A stretch of 64,000 bases of DNA, from contig JBGUEQ010000025.1 in NCBI GenBank assembly GCA_041821265.1, positions 4,132-68,131 of the forward strand, in the 5' to 3' direction. Source of the stretch: Lachnotalea sp041821265. GTDB taxonomy: Bacteria; Bacillota; Clostridia; Lachnospirales; Lachnospiraceae. How positions within the stretch are numbered: the first letter of the stretch is position 1; each line of letters opens with the position of its first letter. Shown one piece after another: positions 1 to 6,282 of this stretch. The notes under the pieces are model-generated. The model was given only the letters and a program-made list of their open reading frames with translations. It ran no database searches and was not told where the DNA came from. The translations under genes and the position numbers were made by a program.

Positions 1-1326
1 GGTGTAGGAAAAAGCACACTATTGGGAATTTTGAGTGGTAATATTTTATGTGATGAAGGTATAATTACAAGAAATTGCGAAATTGCTGAAATACTACAAA
101 GTGGAGAATCAAAGGGAGATTCAGAGGGAAAATTTATTAGCCAAATGAAAATCAGAGACAGTGCAATTAAAAGTGGTGGAGAAAAAACGAGACAAGCAAT
201 TGCAAATGCATTTTCAAAGCATGCACCATTGATTTTTGCAGATGAACCTACGACGAATTTGGATATTGATGGAATTCTCACATTAGAAAAGATGCTAGTT
301 AAATATCCGGGTTCTGTTGTATTGATTTCACATGATAGAGAGTTATTAGATCATGTATGCAATCAAATATGGGAAATTAATGAAGGTCACTTGAAGATTT
401 TCCAGGGAAATTATACTGCATGGTATGAACAAAGAATACGAGAGAGAGATTTCCAGACATTTGAATATGAGCAATATACACAAGAAAAGAAAAGGCTAGA
501 AATGTCAATCAGTAATTTGAAGCAAAATGCTAAAAAGGCGGGAAAGCCTCCAAAGAGAATGGGAAGTAGTGAATGGATGTTATATAAAGGGACGGCTTCC
601 ATACAGCAGGGACATGTACAAAAAAACGCGGGTGCACTAAGCAACAGATTGAAGCAGTTGGAGAAAAAAGAGCGACCGAAAGAATTACCTAATATATCAA
701 TGAAATTAGGAGAACAACAGAAAATAAAGTCCAAAACGGCAGCTAAGATAATAAATCTAACCGTTAAGTATGATGGAAAAGCGGTGCTTAACCATGTGAA
801 TTTATCTATTTTGACTGGTAAAAAAATATTTTTAACAGGTAATAATGGAACGGGAAAAACTACTTTAATACGAAGTTTAGTGAATCGGGTTAATCAAACA
901 TTTATAACATCTGATGCAACGGTGGGGTATTTTTCACAGTCACAGGAAAATTTAGATTACGGGCGAACGGTACTTGAAAACGTTATGGCAACGGCAGTTG
1001 TGCCAGAGCATATTTGTAGAGCAGTTCTAATGAATCTCTACATGAATGGAAATGATAGTGAGAAAAAGGTCTCAGTGTTATCAGGTGGTGAGAGAGTTAA
1101 AACTGCAATAGCTAAAGTATTAGTCTCGGGTTGTAATTTTCTTATATTAGATGAACCAACCAATCATCTGGATATCTATACGATGGAGGGATTGGAAAAA
1201 TTACTTTCAAGTTACAATGGAACCGTGTTGGTGGTCAGTCACGACAGAAAATTTACAATGAACATCGCAGATATGATATACAAAATAGAGGAAGGAATGA
1301 TACAGGAACCGTTAGAAGTGTTATAA
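1..1326 (+). CDS. ABC-F ATPase, antibiotic-resistance (ribosome protection) type, 5' end missing
   Basis: The reading frame is open from base 1, which codes for the first Walker A motif (GVGKST), so the true start lies upstream of the window. Two ATPase domains are visible with no membrane segments. The first has SGGEKTR and LIFADEPTTNLD. The second has Walker A GNNGTGKTT, signature LSGGERVKTA, Walker B LILDEPTNHLD and H-switch VVSHDR. Between them lies a basic, helical interdomain linker with KPPKRMGSSEW. Twin ATPases without membrane domains define ABC-F; known members bind the ribosomal E site, and the resistance subgroup (Vga/Lsa/VmlR-like) dislodges lincosamides, pleuromutilins or streptogramins. 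Assignment to the resistance subgroup rests on linker style and is inference. The two leader-controlled genes downstream fit a ribosome-stress context. Confidence 0.85.
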   Translation, partial: GVGKSTLLGILSGNILCDEGIITRNCEIAEILQSGESKGDSEGKFISQMKIRDSAIKSGGEKTRQAIANAFSKHAPLIFADEPTTNLDIDGILTLEKMLVKYPGSVVLISHDRELLDHVCNQIWEINEGHLKIFQGNYTAWYEQRIRERDFQTFEYEQYTQEKKRLEMSISNLKQNAKKAGKPPKRMGSSEWMLYKGTASIQQGHVQKNAGALSNRLKQLEKKERPKELPNISMKLGEQQKIKSKTAAKIINLTVKYDGKAVLNHVNLSILTGKKIFLTGNNGTGKTTLIRSLVNRVNQTFITSDATVGYFSQSQENLDYGRTVLENVMATAVVPEHICRAVLMNLYMNGNDSEKKVSVLSGGERVKTAIAKVLVSGCNFLILDEPTNHLDIYTMEGLEKLLSSYNGTVLVVSHDRKFTMNIADMIYKIEEGMIQEPLEVL

Positions 1327-1372
1327 ATAATGAAACGAATTGAATTAAATTGAAAAGAGAACACAGTTTGTA

Positions 1373-1482
1373 AAGGAGGTTTGCTTTATGGGTCTAATCG
1401 TTATTTTTGCATAGCAGAGGCTAGTGCAAAAAAAATATAGCCTTTGCTATTCTAAATAGTTTTAATCATTTAGGAGGGCAAA
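1373..1482 (+). promoter_or_regulatory. Leader module 1: leader ORF and hairpin ahead of the CD3324-family gene
   Basis: A strong ribosome binding site (1373-1380) precedes an 8-codon ORF (1388-1414). Its stop codon lies inside a 13-bp stem, 1411-1423 paired with 1438-1450. An alternative hairpin can form between UGCAUAGC (1408-1415) and GCUA-N-UGCA (1420-1427) and excludes the first. The gene's own ribosome binding site (AGGAGGG, about 1474-1480) follows. The arrangement is like leader-peptide attenuators of ribosome-targeting drug resistance genes. No clear U-tract follows the stem, so translational control is as likely as transcriptional. Confidence 0.55.
1388..1414 (+). CDS. Putative leader peptide MGLIVIFA
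   Basis: Eight codons from ATG to TAG, with AAGGAGGT seven bases upstream, as good a ribosome binding site as those of the full genes around it. The stop codon overlaps the 5' arm of the leader stem. A second module of the same design is at 1950-1976; the peptides differ but both end in GCA TAG followed by the same bases. Regulatory function is inferred from layout only. Confidence 0.5.
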   Translation: MGLIVIFA

Positions 1483-1770
1483 ATGAATTATAAAAAGGCA
1501 GAAAAAATATTACCGGATGAGCTGATTGCAGCCATTCAAAACTATGTAGATGGAGAATGTATTTATATTCCAAGAAGAAATGAATGTAAGAAAAATTGGG
1601 GTGAAAATACAAATATTCGACAAGAACTTGAACATAGAAATAATTTGATTTATGAGGATTACAGAAATGGAATTGATACAAAAAGTCTAGCAATCAAGCA
1701 CTGTTTATCATTAAAGAGTATACAAAGAATTGTATTAATTAAAAAGAAAAATAAAATTAAGCCAGTGTAG
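1483..1770 (+). CDS. CD3324 family small DNA-binding-like protein
   Basis: A 95-residue basic protein. The pattern ILPDELIAAIQNYVDGE, IYIPRR, W, RQELEHRN, YRNGIDTKSLAIKHCLSLKSIQRIV matches what I recall of the CD3324 family, with a C-terminal helix-turn-helix like that of Mor-type activators (about residues 55-88). The start is fixed by AGGAGGG six bases upstream. It probably acts in the cytoplasm as a small regulator; its target is unknown. It is preceded by a leader peptide module and followed by a terminator that overlaps its stop codon, so it is a single-gene unit. Family recognition is from memory of the pattern. Confidence 0.7.
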   Translation: MNYKKAEKILPDELIAAIQNYVDGECIYIPRRNECKKNWGENTNIRQELEHRNNLIYEDYRNGIDTKSLAIKHCLSLKSIQRIVLIKKKNKIKPV

Positions 1771-1795
1771 TAAAATACATTGGCTTAATTTTAAT
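1753..1795 (+). terminator. Intrinsic terminator of the CD3324-family gene
   Basis: A 17-bp stem (1753-1769 with 1776-1792, one G-U pair), loop of six bases, with T-rich sequence in and after the 3' arm. It overlaps the stop codon of the gene. Confidence 0.75.
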
Positions 1796-1809
1796 TATGA
1801 AACGAAGTT

Positions 1810-1917
1810 AAGGTGTGCTAGAAATCTAGAGATTGTTATAATGTTGATAACAGAATTCACCTTTTTACAAGAGTGAATATTTAAGAAGATCAGGAACATG
1901 ATCCAGGTTCTTGATTA
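1810..1917 (+). promoter_or_regulatory. Predicted structured leader upstream of the second leader ORF
   Basis: Outer stem AAGGTG (1810-1815) with CACCTT (1858-1863) encloses two perfect hairpins, CTAGA/TCTAG (1818-1829) and TGTTAT/ATAACA (1834-1852), and is followed by TTT. A further hairpin ATCAGGAAC/GTTCTTGAT lies at 1889-1915. This resembles a three-way junction. A TATAAT at 1837-1842 could instead be a promoter, but its -35 is poor. I do not recognise a known RNA family. Confidence 0.35.
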
Positions 1918-1932
1918 TATGGAAGGATAAAA

Positions 1933-2061
1933 AAGGAGGCTAGAAATTTATGAAAACACCTAATTACAATGCATAGCAGAGGCTATTGCATTATGAAAAT
2001 ATTATATTAAATTAATGAAATAGCTTTTGCAAATCCGAAAATAAAAATTGAGGAGATGCAT
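1933..2061 (+). promoter_or_regulatory. Leader module 2: leader ORF and hairpin ahead of the DUF1062 gene
   Basis: Same design as the module at 1373-1482. A ribosome binding site (AAGGAGG, 1933-1939) precedes an 8-codon ORF (1950-1976). GCAGAGGCTATT (1976-1987) pairs over 12 bp with 2019-2030 using two G-U pairs. The mutually exclusive small hairpin TGCATAGC/GCTA-N-TGCA is also conserved. The two loops differ in length (14 and 31 bases), so the shared part is the arms and the leader stop codon. Confidence 0.55.
1950..1976 (+). CDS. Putative leader peptide MKTPNYNA
   Basis: Eight codons from ATG to TAG, with AAGGAGG ten bases upstream. The last codon and stop (GCATAG) begin the conserved block GCATAGCAGAGGCTA shared with the leader at 1388-1414. 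The peptide sequence itself is not conserved between the two, which favours sensing of ribosome position or stalling over recognition of a specific peptide. This is inference. Confidence 0.5.
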   Translation: MKTPNYNA

Positions 2062-2682
2062 ATGAGCTATCAAGAAAAATTGGTTTGGACAATCCAACCA
2101 AAAGAATCATATAAAGTAGTAAGAAGTTGTTCAAAGTGTGGTTGTAAATCCAAATATGTGAATACAGGGAATTTCAGAGTAAATGCAAATGGAAATAGTT
2201 TGGATATTTGGCTGATCTATCAGTGTGAGAAATGCAAGACTACATTGAATTTAAGTATTTTTGAACGAGTTAAACCGAATAAAGTTCCTAAGACACAATA
2301 TCAAAAATTTCTTTCAAATGATGAAAAATTAGCATTTGAGTATGGTGTAAATAAAGAATTATTCCAAACAAATAAAGCTGAGATAGATGATGATGAAATA
2401 GAATATGAAGTGATCGTAAACGCTAACATAGGAGTGAATGAAAACACAAATATGATAAAAAATAAAAGCAGGTGTGATAAAACTATTTTAATAAATAATC
2501 CATATTCATTAAAAATAAGGTTGGAAAAACTTATATCTAAGCAATTTGAAATATCAAGAATGCAGATTAAGAAGTTAGTGGAATGTGGTATCATAAGTAA
2601 TGAAGATGGTAGAGACTTGAAGAAAATTATAATTTATGATGGTTTGGAAGTTACGATTAGAAACTTGAATGATATGGTATGA
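2062..2682 (+). CDS. DUF1062 family protein with two CxxC pairs
   Basis: About 206 residues. The N-terminal third carries SCSKCGCKSKY and YQCEKCKTT, two CxxC knuckles that probably bind zinc, around NTGNFRVNANGNSLDIWLIY, the typical DUF1062 block. The rest is charged and has no membrane segment. I chose the ATG at 2062 because TTGAGGAG (2048-2055) is six bases upstream; the ATG at 2056 abuts it. The family's function is not known. Control by a leader peptide, and position after an ABC-F gene, suggest a role when translation is disturbed; that is inference. Confidence 0.75.
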   Translation: MSYQEKLVWTIQPKESYKVVRSCSKCGCKSKYVNTGNFRVNANGNSLDIWLIYQCEKCKTTLNLSIFERVKPNKVPKTQYQKFLSNDEKLAFEYGVNKELFQTNKAEIDDDEIEYEVIVNANIGVNENTNMIKNKSRCDKTILINNPYSLKIRLEKLISKQFEISRMQIKKLVECGIISNEDGRDLKKIIIYDGLEVTIRNLNDMV

Positions 2683-2713
2683 AAATATAATGTAGCTAAA
2701 AGGTATTAAAAAT

Positions 2714-2817
2714 GTAACCGTTCAGCCATACCATTCACAATATGCCAGAATATTTAAATATACTCATCAGTTTGGTAATAGACTGGCACATTATTTCTGC
2801 ATGACTGAACTGTTATG
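2714..2817 (+). repeat. Dispersed repeat family B, copy 1
   Basis: Begins GTAACCGTTCAGCCATACC and ends with the inverted counterpart GCATGACTGAACTGTTAT, with an internal TGCCAG/CTGGCA pair. Related copies lie at 7306-7388 (inverted), 36677-36726 (internally deleted) and 62119-62304 (expanded). Short, non-coding, with terminal inverted repeats: MITE-like or extragenic palindrome. Confidence 0.7.
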
Positions 2818-2921
2818 ATAAAAAGAGGCAGACCTTATGTGAATTAAATTTGCTTCTTTCTATGGGAAGGAGGAATGCTACGATATAGGAAGATTTAAAT
2901 TTCAAATAAAAAGAAGAAAAA

Positions 2922-2968
2922 CTTCCTAAATTCATTGGATACATATATAATGAATTTAGGAAGATTTT
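2922..2968 (+). terminator. Intrinsic terminator-like hairpin
   Basis: Perfect 15-bp inverted repeat CTTCCTAAATTCATT (2922-2936) with 2949-2963, followed by TTTT. It sits 240 bases after the DUF1062 gene, beyond a family B repeat. Confidence 0.6.
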
Positions 2969-3004
2969 AATTTGTGATAAGTTTCCGAAATTATTTGATA
3001 ACGA

Positions 3005-3035
3005 AGCTATAACTATGAAGGTACTGAATAGTTAC
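3005..3035 (+). repeat. Dispersed repeat family A, right-end fragment
   Basis: AACTATGAAGGTACTGAATAGTTAC matches the right end of the long family A copies at 15887-16019 and 35031-35162. It lies just ahead of the MerR gene. Confidence 0.65.
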
Positions 3036-3077
3036 GATTTTGGAATTATTTTATAAAAAAATCAGGAGGATAAATTA

Positions 3078-3455
3078 TTGGAATATACGATAAAGCAAGT
3101 ATCGGAACAAACAAGTCTGTCAATTTACACAATACGATATTATGATAAAGAGGGCCTTTTCCCGCTGATTAAAAGAAGCGAATCAGGTATTAGAAAATTC
3201 ACAGAGAATGACATTAAATGGATTGATTTGATATGTTGTTTGAAAAATAGTGGGATGTCTTTAGAAAATATTAAAAAGTTTATGCAGTGCTGTTTAAAGG
3301 GTAAAAAATGTGTTGAAGAGAGAAAAATTATTCTAGAAGCGCATAAGGAAAATATTCAAAAGCAAATTGAACAACTTAATAAAAGTATGGAGATAGTAAA
3401 TTATAAATTGGAACATTATAAAGAAATTGGAATTTTTCACATAGATGAACAATAG
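3078..3455 (+). CDS. MerR family transcriptional regulator
   Basis: A 125-residue protein with the MerR winged helix at residues 1-70 (YTIKQVSEQTSLSIYTIRYYDKEGL, split here by position: HTH at 3-22, wing after) and a long C-terminal coiled coil (about 80-118). Two cysteine clusters (ICC near 53, QCCLKGKKC near 72-79) could sense reactive compounds. The start codon is TTG with AGGAGG eight bases upstream (3064-3069). It is followed closely by the cysteine-peptidase-like gene. The aldo/keto reductase at 4324 has a MerR-type promoter with 19-bp spacing, so it is the likely target. MerR proteins of this size beside aldo/keto reductases commonly respond to electrophiles or aldehydes; that part is family knowledge. 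Confidence 0.85.
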   Translation: MEYTIKQVSEQTSLSIYTIRYYDKEGLFPLIKRSESGIRKFTENDIKWIDLICCLKNSGMSLENIKKFMQCCLKGKKCVEERKIILEAHKENIQKQIEQLNKSMEIVNYKLEHYKEIGIFHIDEQ

Positions 3456-3480
3456 GTCTCGAAGTTTTAAGGAGAATAAA

Positions 3481-4131
3481 ATGAATGTTTTTAAGAAAAA
3501 TGAAATAGATGACGTCTCTATTGTGAAACAGCATGAGAGGAAAGAATTGCCACATTTTAAAATTGGGAATTCTTTTGGTGGAAATCAGAATTGGTTTCGG
3601 GATCGATTTATGAAAATGGGAGGCTGTGCTGCGGCAACGGCGTGTGATACCTGTATCAATATGGCATTATATAATAATAAGATTCACCTATATCCTTATG
3701 ATATACAGAAACTGAATCAGGATGATTATATCAAGTTTTCAATGATAATGAAACCATTTTTAACACCACGTCTTCAAGGTATTGATACGTTGAAGCTATT
3801 TATAGATGGTTTTTATAAGTATTTACAAGAGGTAGATGAAAAAAACATACAATTAGTTGACTATTCAGGAGATATGTCTGAAAAAAATGCAATTGTAGAG
3901 GTGAAAAGTCAGATTGATCATGGAATAGCCATACCATTTTTACTTTTACGGCATAAGAACTATAACTTCAAGCATTTTACGTGGCACTGGTTTTTGATTG
4001 TTGGGTATGAAGAATTTGAAAATGAATTTTTGGTTAAAATAGCAACATATGGTGAGTTTTATTGGTTATCTTTTCATGAGCTATGGGCAACTGGTTTCAA
4101 GAAAAAAGGTGGAATGATATTGGTTCGTTAA
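3481..4131 (+). CDS. Cysteine-peptidase-like (papain/C39-like fold) cytoplasmic protein
   Basis: About 216 residues. A possible catalytic set is visible: Gln in GGNQNWF, Cys in KMGGCAAATACD, His in FTWHWFLIVGY and a polar residue in the following IATYGEFYWLSF strand. The order Gln-Cys-His-Asp/Asn is that of papain-like and C39-like peptidases. There is no signal peptide and no ABC domain, so it is not a bacteriocin exporter. I chose ATG 3481 because AAGGAG (3469-3474) is six bases upstream; an earlier ATG at 3445 would overlap the MerR gene without a ribosome binding site. It is probably co-transcribed with the MerR gene. Substrate unknown; it could also be a non-proteolytic relative. Confidence 0.5.
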   Translation: MNVFKKNEIDDVSIVKQHERKELPHFKIGNSFGGNQNWFRDRFMKMGGCAAATACDTCINMALYNNKIHLYPYDIQKLNQDDYIKFSMIMKPFLTPRLQGIDTLKLFIDGFYKYLQEVDEKNIQLVDYSGDMSEKNAIVEVKSQIDHGIAIPFLLLRHKNYNFKHFTWHWFLIVGYEEFENEFLVKIATYGEFYWLSFHELWATGFKKKGGMILVR

Positions 4132-4241
4132 AGAAGAATTCAGTAACGTGAATTGTAACAGAAGTGTATTTATAATAGATGAACAAACAAAATGCAAAAA
4201 GAAATTACCTTTTCATGTTAGAATCATTTTAGAATTAAAGC

Positions 4242-4272
4242 TTGACATAGAGCTAACTCTAGGAGCTACAAT
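4242..4272 (+). promoter_or_regulatory. MerR-type promoter of the aldo/keto reductase gene
   Basis: TTGACA (4242-4247) and TACAAT (4267-4272) are separated by 19 bp, the long spacer typical of MerR-activated promoters. The spacer contains the near-palindrome TAGAGCTAACTCTA (4248-4261), close to the known MerR-family box TAGAGTTAACTCTA. Confidence 0.8.
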
Positions 4273-4323
4273 AGAAGTATGTTTTAAATAAAATATGATT
4301 GCTATACAAAAGGAGGAATAGAA

Positions 4324-5310
4324 ATGTATCAAGCAAATGAAAATCGATATAGTGGGATGCAATATAAAAATTGTGGGACTAGTGGACTGAAATTACCACG
4401 AGTAGCATTGGGGTTATGGCATAATTTTGGGTCAATTGATTCTTACGAAAATCAGAAGGCATTAATTTTCAAATCATTTGATTTGGGTATTACACATTTT
4501 GACCTTGCAAATAATTATGGACCAATTCCAGGTTCAGCGGAAGAGAATTTTGGAAGAATGTTAAAAAGTGATTTAGCAAGTTATCGTGATGAGATGATTA
4601 TTTCCTCGAAAGCAGGTTATACGATGTGGCCAGGCCCATATGGTGATTGGGGTTCTAAGAAGTATTTAGTATCTAGTTTGGATCAAAGTTTAAATAGGTT
4701 GGGACTTGATTATGTGGATATTTTTTATCATCACAGACCAGATCTTGAAACACCATTAGAAGAAACCATGGATGCACTTTCTCAAATTGTTAGAAGTGGT
4801 AAAGCTTTATATGTTGGCTTATCCAATTATTATGATCCGGAAATATTGAAAAAAGCATCTCAGATTTTGAAAGAGAATCATACTCCTTGCATCATTCATC
4901 AACCCAAATACAATATGTTTAATCGTTTGATTGAAGATAAAATATTAGATACATTAGACGAAGAAGGAATTGGTTCTATTGCATTTTGCCCATTAGCACA
5001 AGGGTTGCTAACTGATAAATATATTCATGGAATTCCAGAAGGCTCAAGAGCAACGAAGGGTGTATTCTTACATGAAAGCGATATCACAGAGGAAGTGATT
5101 GGTAAAGTAGTTAAATTAAATGAGATTGCCGCCAATAGAGGTCAATCACTTGCACAAATGGCATTGTCGTGGGTACTTAGGAAAAATAGAGTTACAACGG
5201 TACTAATCGGCGCTAGTAAGGTGAAACAGATTGAAGATAATGTAGCAATTGTTAATAAATTGGATTTTACAGAAGATGAATTAAAAGAAATTGAATTGAT
5301 TTTAAAGTAG
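4324..5310 (+). CDS. yghZ: Aldo/keto reductase, YghZ (L-glyceraldehyde-3-phosphate reductase) type
   Basis: A 328-residue NADPH-dependent reductase of the AKR14/YghZ type. The catalytic tetrad is present: Asp and Tyr in HFDLANNYG, Lys in ISSKAG, His in YHHRPD. GPIPGSAEENFGR, YTMWPGPYGDWGSKKYL and the C-terminal VLRKNRVTTVLIGASKV (coenzyme-binding) are typical of YghZ, which in E. coli reduces methylglyoxal and L-glyceraldehyde 3-phosphate. Start ATG has AGGAGG upstream. The promoter has a MerR-type 19-bp spacer, so induction by the MerR protein at 3078, probably by toxic aldehydes, is likely. Substrate is inferred from the family. Confidence 0.9.
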   Translation: MYQANENRYSGMQYKNCGTSGLKLPRVALGLWHNFGSIDSYENQKALIFKSFDLGITHFDLANNYGPIPGSAEENFGRMLKSDLASYRDEMIISSKAGYTMWPGPYGDWGSKKYLVSSLDQSLNRLGLDYVDIFYHHRPDLETPLEETMDALSQIVRSGKALYVGLSNYYDPEILKKASQILKENHTPCIIHQPKYNMFNRLIEDKILDTLDEEGIGSIAFCPLAQGLLTDKYIHGIPEGSRATKGVFLHESDITEEVIGKVVKLNEIAANRGQSLAQMALSWVLRKNRVTTVLIGASKVKQIEDNVAIVNKLDFTEDELKEIELILK

Positions 5311-5332
5311 TAGTTTAATTATAAGATTAAAT

Positions 5333-5404
5333 GTAACTATTCAGTACCCCCACTAACGCTAGGTGTTTTGCTCAGCGGTAACTATGAAGGTGCTGAATAG
5401 TTAC
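5333..5404 (+). repeat. Dispersed repeat family A, 72-bp copy
   Basis: Starts GTAACTATTCAGTACC and ends GGTGCTGAATAGTTAC; the ends are inverted repeats of each other. It shares CTAACGC, TTTTGC and GCGGTAACTATGAAGG with the longer copies but lacks their central hairpins. Confidence 0.75.
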
Positions 5405-5703
5405 GATTAAATTAATAAAAGAATAGGAAGGATAGATGAGTTTCTTGCTTTTAATACCGATAGATAAGAGGAGAGCTCGAATAGGGGGATATTCGAGCTA
5501 TATAAAAAAGTTTATATAATCAAAGTAATTGATGCAATAATTATTATAAATTGCGAATGTTTATAATAATTCAAATAGTGATATGAGTTATGTATTGCGG
5601 ATTGTATTAATTACTTTGTATAATCTTAGTATAAGTATTATATGTGTAAGAACTTTGTAGATTCTTTGAAAAAAGTGTGAAACAAGTAAGGTAGTGATAT
5701 AAC
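5405..5703. other. Gene-free stretch with two inverted repeats
   Basis: A perfect 10-bp hairpin AGCTCGAATA/TATTCGAGCT lies at 5474-5499 without a following T-tract. A larger imperfect inverted repeat pairs 5521-5538 (CAAAGTAATT and on) with 5601-5618. No credible ORF is present. It may be another short mobile element or a bidirectional structured transcript. Confidence 0.4.
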
Positions 5704-5946
5704 ATGAAACAAATAGAATTTAGAATGGAAAGACCTAATCTGGTTCAAAAAGGGGATAAGGTGGAAGTGAGTGCTAGAGATTTACAGACACTTCAAGGCT
5801 TGATGTATTGTTATACAATAGAGCCAGCCATAGGAATGAGCGGAAATATTCCAATTAGTAATAAGGTTAACAATTTAAATGGAATTGTGAGTAATATTGT
5901 AGATGGACCCAGTTATTGGACCGTAACCGTTGATTTTGAAGATTAA
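5704..5946 (+). CDS. Small protein of unknown function
   Basis: An 80-residue soluble protein without cysteine clusters or membrane segments; it contains predicted beta-strands such as VQKGDKVEVSA and YWTVTVDFED. I do not recognise the family. The ribosome binding site is weak (GGTAGTG upstream). Support for it being real comes from the terminator six bases after the stop and normal codon use. Ordinary housekeeping neighbours are absent: it is bounded by palindromic repeats on both sides. Confidence 0.5.
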   Translation: MKQIEFRMERPNLVQKGDKVEVSARDLQTLQGLMYCYTIEPAIGMSGNIPISNKVNNLNGIVSNIVDGPSYWTVTVDFED

Positions 5947-5950
5947 GAAA

Positions 5951-5988
5951 GATGCATGCAAGGTTTAAACCTCGTGTGCATCTTTTTT
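5951..5988 (+). terminator. Intrinsic terminator after the 80-residue protein
   Basis: GATGCA (5951-5956) and AGGTTTAAACCT (5961-5972) nest inside TGCATC (5977-5982), followed by TTTTTT. Confidence 0.7.
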
Positions 5989-6134
5989 ATTCAATAGGAT
6001 TAGGGTGTCAAAAGGTATTAATCCTATTGAATAAAAGGCACTACGTGCCAAGATGCACACCACGCGGAGCCCAAGTGTGTTGCTACGCAACCAGCGTGGG
6101 CGAGAAAGTGTCTGCAAGCAGACACTTTGTTTAA
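5988..6134 (+). repeat. Dispersed repeat family C, copy 1 (GC-rich, multi-hairpin)
   Basis: It opens with a perfect 15-bp inverted repeat (5988-6002 with 6019-6033). From about 6030 it is highly similar to the reverse complement of 27793-27898: shared blocks include AAGATGCACAC, TGTGTTGCTACGCAACC, GCGTGGGCG and the terminal hairpin AAAGTGTCTGC..GCAGACACTTT. A degraded copy is at 53883-53969. The 60-codon ORF across it (5952-6134) is an artefact of the repeat. Confidence 0.75.
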
Positions 6135-6282
6135 TAATAATAGCTACTTACCAACACAAGTATATGCCGCCTAACATAAATTATTATAAACAGATAGTAT
6201 TTCAATGAATAAGCTACGTCATTTTATTGCAAGTAGACTATAGGTTGAATATAAAAGCTGTTGAAATAAAATAGGTTAGAAA

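Noticed and set aside
5952..6134. 60-codon ORF
   Set aside because: It lies wholly across the terminator and family C repeat; hairpin arms dictate the sequence, and no ribosome binding site is present.
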